Assembly (NCBI GenBank): GCA_012961055.1
Contig: DUAA01000267.1
Coordinates: 1-10,768 of the forward strand
Direction of reading: 5' to 3'
Length of the DNA stretch: 10,768 nt
From: Nitrospinaceae bacterium
GTDB taxonomy: Bacteria; Nitrospinota; Nitrospinia; Nitrospinales; VA-1
Shown here: positions 4,940 through 10,768 of the stretch, piece after piece
Layout: every line of letters starts with the position of its first letter
How positions within the stretch are numbered: position 1 is the first letter of the stretch
Made by a program: the position numbers and the translations under genes
Notes under the pieces: model-generated
Database searches by the model: none
Told to the model about the DNA's origin: nothing
The model's input: the letters and a program-made list of their open reading frames with translations, nothing else

Positions 4940-6424
4940 ATGTTTAGATCTTTTGTCCATCGTATTTGTTTAACGGCATTGTTATTTGTATTTATATTTC
5001 CTATTGGGCTGGTGGTTTCTTCAGGAAATATTTTTGCGTTGAGCAGTCATACCCAGCCACTTGCGAGTAATATTTTTGTTGATATAGCAAAAAAGCAAAA
5101 TCCTGCGGTGGTTAATGTGAGCATTAAGGCCAAGTCAGAGCCAACCCATAAGAACTTCCGTGGTCCAAGGCCTAGCCCGCGACCTGGTCCGGGGCAAGGA
5201 GGCTCTCCTGATCGCTTTCGTGATTTTTATGATCGTTTCTTTGGCGAAAAACCAAATCAAAAACGACCGAAGCAAGGTATGGGTTCGGGGTTCGTGATTG
5301 ACAAAGAAGGACATATTTTGACCAATAGTCATGTGATAGAAGGAGCCGATGAAATTGTAGTGATCCTTGATGTCGATGGAAATGAAAAAGAGTACATCGC
5401 GACATTGATTGGATCAGATCCCAAAACTGACATTGCTTTGATTAAAATCAACCGAAAACCGGAAGATACCCAAGGGTTCCCCTTTCTGAAGCTAGGCAGG
5501 TCCGAAAACTTGGAGGTGGGGGAGTGGGTAGTTGCTATTGGTAATCCTTTTGGGCTTAGCCACACGGTTACGGTGGGCGTTGTGAGCGCATTAGGAAGAA
5601 GCATTGGCGCTGGTCCTTACGATGAATTCATTCAAACAGACGCTTCGATTAACCCCGGTAATAGCGGTGGCCCATTGATCAATATCGAAGGTGACGTTAT
5701 AGGAATCAATACAGCTATCATCTCAGGGAATTCCGGCGGAAATGTGGGGATAGGATTTGCGATTCCCATTGATATTGCCAAGGGAATTCTAATAGACCTG
5801 AAAGAAAGAGGGGCGGTTACCCGAGGTTGGTTGGGAGTCATGATACAAAAAATCACACCTGAGCTGGCAAAATCGTTTGGACTCAGTCAAAGTGAGGGGG
5901 CCCTTGTGGGAGATGTAATTGCCGGTGGTCCTGCCTTCAAGGGGGGAATAAAACGTGGCGATGTTATCGTCCTTTTCAATGGTCAGCCGGTCAAGGACAT
6001 GGAAGACCTCCCAAAAATTGTTGCAGCGACTCATCCGAACACTGTAGTGGAAGTAGAAGTGATTCGTGATGGTTCCCATAAAAAGCTCCGTGTCAAAATA
6101 GAACTATTGCAGGATGCTCAGGAAACGGTAGTAGCTCAAGCTGACCCTTTAGGCCTTCAGGTTCAGGACATTAATGAAGAGTTGGCGAAAAGCTTGCAAC
6201 TGGAAGGTGTTGAAGGGGTACTGGTTTCTGATGTGACGGCAGGAAATGCGGCTGGAGAAGCGGGCATCCGAAGAGGCGATGTGATTTCAGAAATGAATCG
6301 TACTCCGGTTAAAAACATGCAGGACTATCAGAACCTTCTGGCATCTGTAACAAAAGGCTCATCTGTCCTGTTCCTGATTAAACGGGGTGGAAGCACCATA
6401 TATATTGCTGTCAAAGTTCAGTAA
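4940..6424 (+). CDS. degP: Periplasmic HtrA/DegP-family serine protease with two PDZ domains (copy 1)
   Basis: A 494-residue Do-like protease (numbering from ATG 4940). A Sec signal peptide has basic N-region MFRSFVHR, hydrophobic core (about 10-28) and probable cleavage after Ala33. The trypsin-like domain (about 45-290) has His131 in TNSHVI, Asp164 in TDIALIK and Ser242 in GNSGGPL, a complete triad. A Gly/Pro/Arg-rich stretch (74-92) and FFGEKP lie in the flexible region before the protease core, as in other HtrA proteins. PDZ1 covers about 293-390 and PDZ2 about 401-494. Such enzymes form periplasmic cages that degrade or refold damaged exported proteins. The two-PDZ build is that of DegP, DegQ or MucD; which orthologue cannot be told. 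It is first of three rightward genes, and 710 bp separates it from the divergent DUF2065 gene. Regulation may involve the structured leader upstream. Confidence 0.93.
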   Translation: MFRSFVHRICLTALLFVFIFPIGLVVSSGNIFALSSHTQPLASNIFVDIAKKQNPAVVNVSIKAKSEPTHKNFRGPRPSPRPGPGQGGSPDRFRDFYDRFFGEKPNQKRPKQGMGSGFVIDKEGHILTNSHVIEGADEIVVILDVDGNEKEYIATLIGSDPKTDIALIKINRKPEDTQGFPFLKLGRSENLEVGEWVVAIGNPFGLSHTVTVGVVSALGRSIGAGPYDEFIQTDASINPGNSGGPLINIEGDVIGINTAIISGNSGGNVGIGFAIPIDIAKGILIDLKERGAVTRGWLGVMIQKITPELAKSFGLSQSEGALVGDVIAGGPAFKGGIKRGDVIVLFNGQPVKDMEDLPKIVAATHPNTVVEVEVIRDGSHKKLRVKIELLQDAQETVVAQADPLGLQVQDINEELAKSLQLEGVEGVLVSDVTAGNAAGEAGIRRGDVISEMNRTPVKNMQDYQNLLASVTKGSSVLFLIKRGGSTIYIAVKVQ

Positions 6425-6523
6425 AGAGGATGGGTTCACTCTTAGAGATTGTTAAAAATTTTTGAGTATGGGGCGATGGTTCTTCAGGAGCTAAAGACCT
6501 TTATCATTTTCACCTCCTCCTAA
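6425..6523 (+). other. Spacer between the tandem htrA genes
   Basis: This 99-nt gap is longer than others in the train. A small imperfect hairpin (GGT/CTT 6478-6484 with AAGACC 6494-6499, one bulged T) precedes T-rich DNA (6500-6510) and could be a weak terminator or a leader structure. It is followed by TCACCTCCTCC (6510-6520), the reverse of a Shine-Dalgarno, just before the next start. No convincing promoter was seen. Confidence 0.3.
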
Positions 6524-7900
6524 ATGTTCTACATGTGCGTTCGATGGGTCTGGATTTTTATTTTTTTTACCGTTTTTGGGCCTAGCCAATCTCTGGCTGA
6601 AGATCGCTATAATCGCAGAACCCCTCTAGTTCGGGCGGTAGAGAGGATCAGCCCAGCTGTTGTGAATATTTATACGACAGAAATTTCTCGCCCGGTCCGG
6701 AATCCCTTCAGAAACTTTAACAACAACCTGTTTGACCAATTCTTTAGGGATTTTCTTCCTCCAAATAAAAGCCAAAAGCGAAGCCTGGGTTCAGGAGTTC
6801 TAATTAATTCTGAAGGTTATATTCTCACCAACGAACACGTTATCGCAAAAGCTGCGAAGATCCATGTTGTGCTAGATGATAAACAGGAGTTTGATGCCAG
6901 TGTTATTGGCGCAGATATTAAATCTGATTTAGCCATCATCAAAATTGACTCAAGCAAACCTTTTCCCTTCATTAAAATGGGTAGGTCCGATGATCTAATG
7001 ATCGGAGAAAGAGTGATAGCAATTGGTAACCCTTTTGGTTTGCAACAAACGGTCACAACCGGAATCATCAGTGCCCTGAACCGTAATATTCGGGCTGGAA
7101 AAAATATGGTGTACAGCGATTTTATCCAAGTTGATGCTTCGATCAATCCGGGGAATAGTGGTGGACCGTTACTAAACATTAATGGGTCTCTGATAGGCAT
7201 TAATACGGCTATCTTTCAGAAAGCTGAAGCAATTGGTTTTGCTATTCCTATAGATCACGCTAAACGAATTGTTGATGAACTGATTCGTTATGGAAAAGTC
7301 CGGCGCGGATGGATGGGTGTTTCGGTACAAGAACTGGACACTCAGCTATTCAGTCATTTCAAGTTGGATGGACAAAAAGGGGTCTTGGTTGTAAGAGTGG
7401 CTGAAAAAAGCTCTGCTGGGAAAGCAGGTCTGAAGCGCGGGGATATCATTATTTCTATCGATGGTCATGATGTAAAGGACAAATCAGGCTTTCGTGGGCG
7501 TATGGCTTCCTATACGGTGGGAAGCTTAATTCATTTTTCCATTCTGCGAGACGAAAAAATGGTGGAGCAGAAAATTCGTGTGATCTCTATTCCAAAAACT
7601 TATGTCAAGGAGTTCACTTGGAACTGGTTTGGATTAAGAGTGAAAGAAAACAACAAGCGTTTTGCCAGAGCCAATCGGTTGACGACTTCGATAGGAATGG
7701 TTGTCACGGAAGTGGTTCCTAACAGTGCGGCAGGAAGAATTGGTATCAGCCCTGGAGATATTATTCGGCAAATGAATCAGAAGAGTGTAGATAATGAGGA
7801 ACAATACAATAGAGCTATTGAGGACATAAATAATCCGGATCGAATATTATTTCTGGTCCAGCGTGGAAGGCAGGGGTATTATTTGACCTTGGAACCTTGA
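6524..7900 (+). CDS. Periplasmic HtrA/DegP-family serine protease with two PDZ domains (copy 2)
   Basis: A 458-residue paralogue of the preceding protease. The signal peptide (hydrophobic core about 8-19, probable cleavage after Ala25 in QSLA) is followed by a trypsin-like domain with His105 in TNEHVI, Asp135 in SDLAIIK and Ser212 in GNSGGPL, so it should be active. PDZ1 spans about 260-355 and PDZ2 about 365-458. It lacks the Gly/Pro-rich insert of copy 1, having an Asn/Phe-rich stretch (61-77) there. The start is uncertain: ATG 6524 comes right after an in-frame TAA, and ATG 6533 (residue 4) would also give a normal signal peptide; neither has a Shine-Dalgarno. Role is inferred as periplasmic quality control, with divergence suggesting different substrates or stress conditions. 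It lies 21 nt before ligA, so the two are probably co-transcribed. Confidence 0.92.
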   Translation: MFYMCVRWVWIFIFFTVFGPSQSLAEDRYNRRTPLVRAVERISPAVVNIYTTEISRPVRNPFRNFNNNLFDQFFRDFLPPNKSQKRSLGSGVLINSEGYILTNEHVIAKAAKIHVVLDDKQEFDASVIGADIKSDLAIIKIDSSKPFPFIKMGRSDDLMIGERVIAIGNPFGLQQTVTTGIISALNRNIRAGKNMVYSDFIQVDASINPGNSGGPLLNINGSLIGINTAIFQKAEAIGFAIPIDHAKRIVDELIRYGKVRRGWMGVSVQELDTQLFSHFKLDGQKGVLVVRVAEKSSAGKAGLKRGDIIISIDGHDVKDKSGFRGRMASYTVGSLIHFSILRDEKMVEQKIRVISIPKTYVKEFTWNWFGLRVKENNKRFARANRLTTSIGMVVTEVVPNSAAGRIGISPGDIIRQMNQKSVDNEEQYNRAIEDINNPDRILFLVQRGRQGYYLTLEP

Positions 7901-7903
7901 TAA

Positions 7904-9925
<2,022 letters not shown>

Positions 9926-10036
9926 GCGTGGGGTCAACTGTTAAAGGCTTTATTTATCTAGCAAGGATGTTCTTGGCTTGACAAGTTCTTGCTCAGTGCT
10001 CTCGTTAGAGGATGGCAAGTAAAAAGTTTTCTCGGT
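9926..10036. other. Convergent gap between ligA and the helicase
   Basis: This 111-bp gap separates two genes that end towards each other. It can form an imperfect stem: AGCAAG (9960-9965) with CTTGCT (9988-9993), plus an inner CTTG (9972-9975) with CAAG (9982-9985). No T-run follows, so it is at best a poor intrinsic terminator. No coding frame here looks real. Confidence 0.3.
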
Positions 10037-10768
10037 TCAACGAGTCTTTGCCAGTTCCTTCCTACGGGAGTGGGGTGGTCTACGTGGTGGTCGCTTCACG
10101 TTAGACCGGTTACTATTGAATTTCACTTTGGGTGGACCCCGTCGCTTTCGGGTGGGAGGTTTACCTTCTTTTTCCTCTAGGAACAATTCTTCTTCAGGCC
10201 AGGATACGGGAATTTTGTTTTTCAGGTATATTTCGACCCGTTCCAAATGCTGAGCAAATTCTTCACAGCAAAGGGTGATCGCAGTGCCCTTGTTTCCTGC
10301 ACGTGCGGTTCTGCCAATACGGTGAACATAATCTTCAGCATCCTGAGGTAAATCATAATTGATGACATGCGTAATATTATCGATATGTAGTCCTCGCGAT
10401 GCTACATCTGTGGCGATGAGGATGTCCAGATCACCGTCCTGAAATTTTTCCAATACCCGAATTCGCGCCTTCTGATGTAAGTCTCCGCTAATTTGTCCGG
10501 CGTTATAGCCGTTGTGGTTTAATTTCCACTCCAGTATCTCTGCTTCAATTTTAGTGTTACAAAATATCAGGACTTTTTCTCCGGCTTCTTGTTTCATCAA
10601 ACCGAGAAGGAGATTGAATTTCTCATGTTGTCCAACGTGATAGAGTATCTGTGTGATCTGATCCACTACAGCTTTTTCAGGCTCGATGGCCACCCGGACT
10701 GGGTTATTCATGTGCTCGTAGCACAATTCCATAACCCTATGGTTGAGGGTCGCCGAAAACAGCATAGA
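10037..10768 (-). CDS. rhlB: RhlB-like DEAD-box ATP-dependent RNA helicase, 5' end beyond right edge
   Basis: Only the C-terminal 243 or so residues are in the window. Counting from the first Met in the window, they begin at motif III (SAT, 4-6), so the DEAD/Walker motifs of RecA domain 1 lie outside. RecA domain 2 is complete: motif IV VLIFCNTK (64-71), ILIATDVASRGLHI (114-127, motif V) and YVHRIGRTARAG (145-156, motif VI, with Ala where most family members have Gly). From memory the run of MLFSATL, MNNP, FQDGDLDIL, NYDLPQDAEDYVHRIGRT and CCEEFA resembles E. coli RhlB more than RhlE, SrmB or CsdA. The tail (about 200-242) is Arg/Lys/Pro-rich and probably binds RNA. RhlB unwinds structured RNA for the degradosome; that partnership is not shown here. 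It converges on ligA. Confidence 0.85.
   Translation of the reverse strand, partial: SMLFSATLNHRVMELCYEHMNNPVRVAIEPEKAVVDQITQILYHVGQHEKFNLLLGLMKQEAGEKVLIFCNTKIEAEILEWKLNHNGYNAGQISGDLHQKARIRVLEKFQDGDLDILIATDVASRGLHIDNITHVINYDLPQDAEDYVHRIGRTARAGNKGTAITLCCEEFAQHLERVEIYLKNKIPVSWPEEELFLEEKEGKPPTRKRRGPPKVKFNSNRSNVKRPPRRPPHSRRKELAKTR

Noticed and set aside
6484..6507. Seven-codon minus-strand frame with a perfect Shine-Dalgarno (GGAGGAGG) upstream
   Set aside because: Too short to judge as coding; the Shine-Dalgarno is simply the complement of the CT-rich tract before the second htrA. It is kept only as the anti-Shine-Dalgarno observation.
6478..6510. Hairpin between the htrA genes as a real terminator
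   Set aside because: Only six base pairs with a bulge and an interrupted T-rich tail; not enough to claim termination.
4049..6525. A 12-bp identical sequence (CTCCTCCTAAAT) at 4049-4060 and 6514-6525
   Set aside because: Both are Shine-Dalgarno-like runs read on the minus strand; a shared short purine/pyrimidine motif is not evidence of a functional repeat.
9960..9993. Stem-loop after ligA as an intrinsic terminator
   Set aside because: The stem is broken by an uneven internal loop and no T-run follows.

Overview
The window looks like a chromosomal segment of a Gram-negative bacterium of moderate to low GC (estimated by eye). Evidence: two exported periplasmic HtrA proteases, a lipoprotein with an outer-membrane-type +2 residue, an Hda-type DnaA-like ATPase with a clamp-binding motif, and an NAD-dependent DNA ligase. 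The mix of Hda-like, RhlB-like and OleC-like proteins would fit a proteobacterial, deltaproteobacterial or Nitrospinota-like lineage. I cannot fix the phylum from sequence alone. I see no insertion sequence, CRISPR array, tRNA or rRNA.

Layout. Positions 1-4229 form one leftward (minus-strand) gene train with very short gaps: a DUF2065 small membrane protein, a proline-rich lipoprotein, an Hda-like ATPase, an OleC-type beta-lactone synthetase (adenylate-forming enzyme), and a GT39/PMT-like membrane glycosyltransferase that runs off the left edge. A good sigma70-type promoter (TTGACT, 17 bp, GATAAT) at 4446-4474 could drive the whole train. Positions 4230-4939 are a 710-bp divergent intergenic region. 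It carries that leftward promoter, a candidate rightward promoter with a perfect TATAAT, two mutually exclusive hairpins, and a 47-nt near-perfect nested palindrome. This is the least explained DNA in the window. It could be a long regulatory leader of the htrA operon or a small RNA gene.

Positions 4940-9925 form a rightward train: two tandem, complete HtrA/DegP-family serine proteases (each with signal peptide, His-Asp-Ser triad and two PDZ domains), then ligA. A 111-bp convergent gap separates ligA from the 3' two thirds of an RhlB-like DEAD-box RNA helicase on the minus strand (10037-10768), cut by the right edge.

How the genes may work together. The tandem HtrA proteins are periplasmic protein quality-control enzymes. 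The DUF2065 gene opposite them belongs to a family often found near HflK/HflC protease regulators (recalled, not checked), so the divergent region may coordinate envelope quality control. OleC makes beta-lactones in long-chain olefin or beta-lactone synthesis, but its usual partners OleA, OleB and OleD are not in this window. The Hda-like gene directly upstream of oleC is an unusual pairing of replication control with lipid chemistry.
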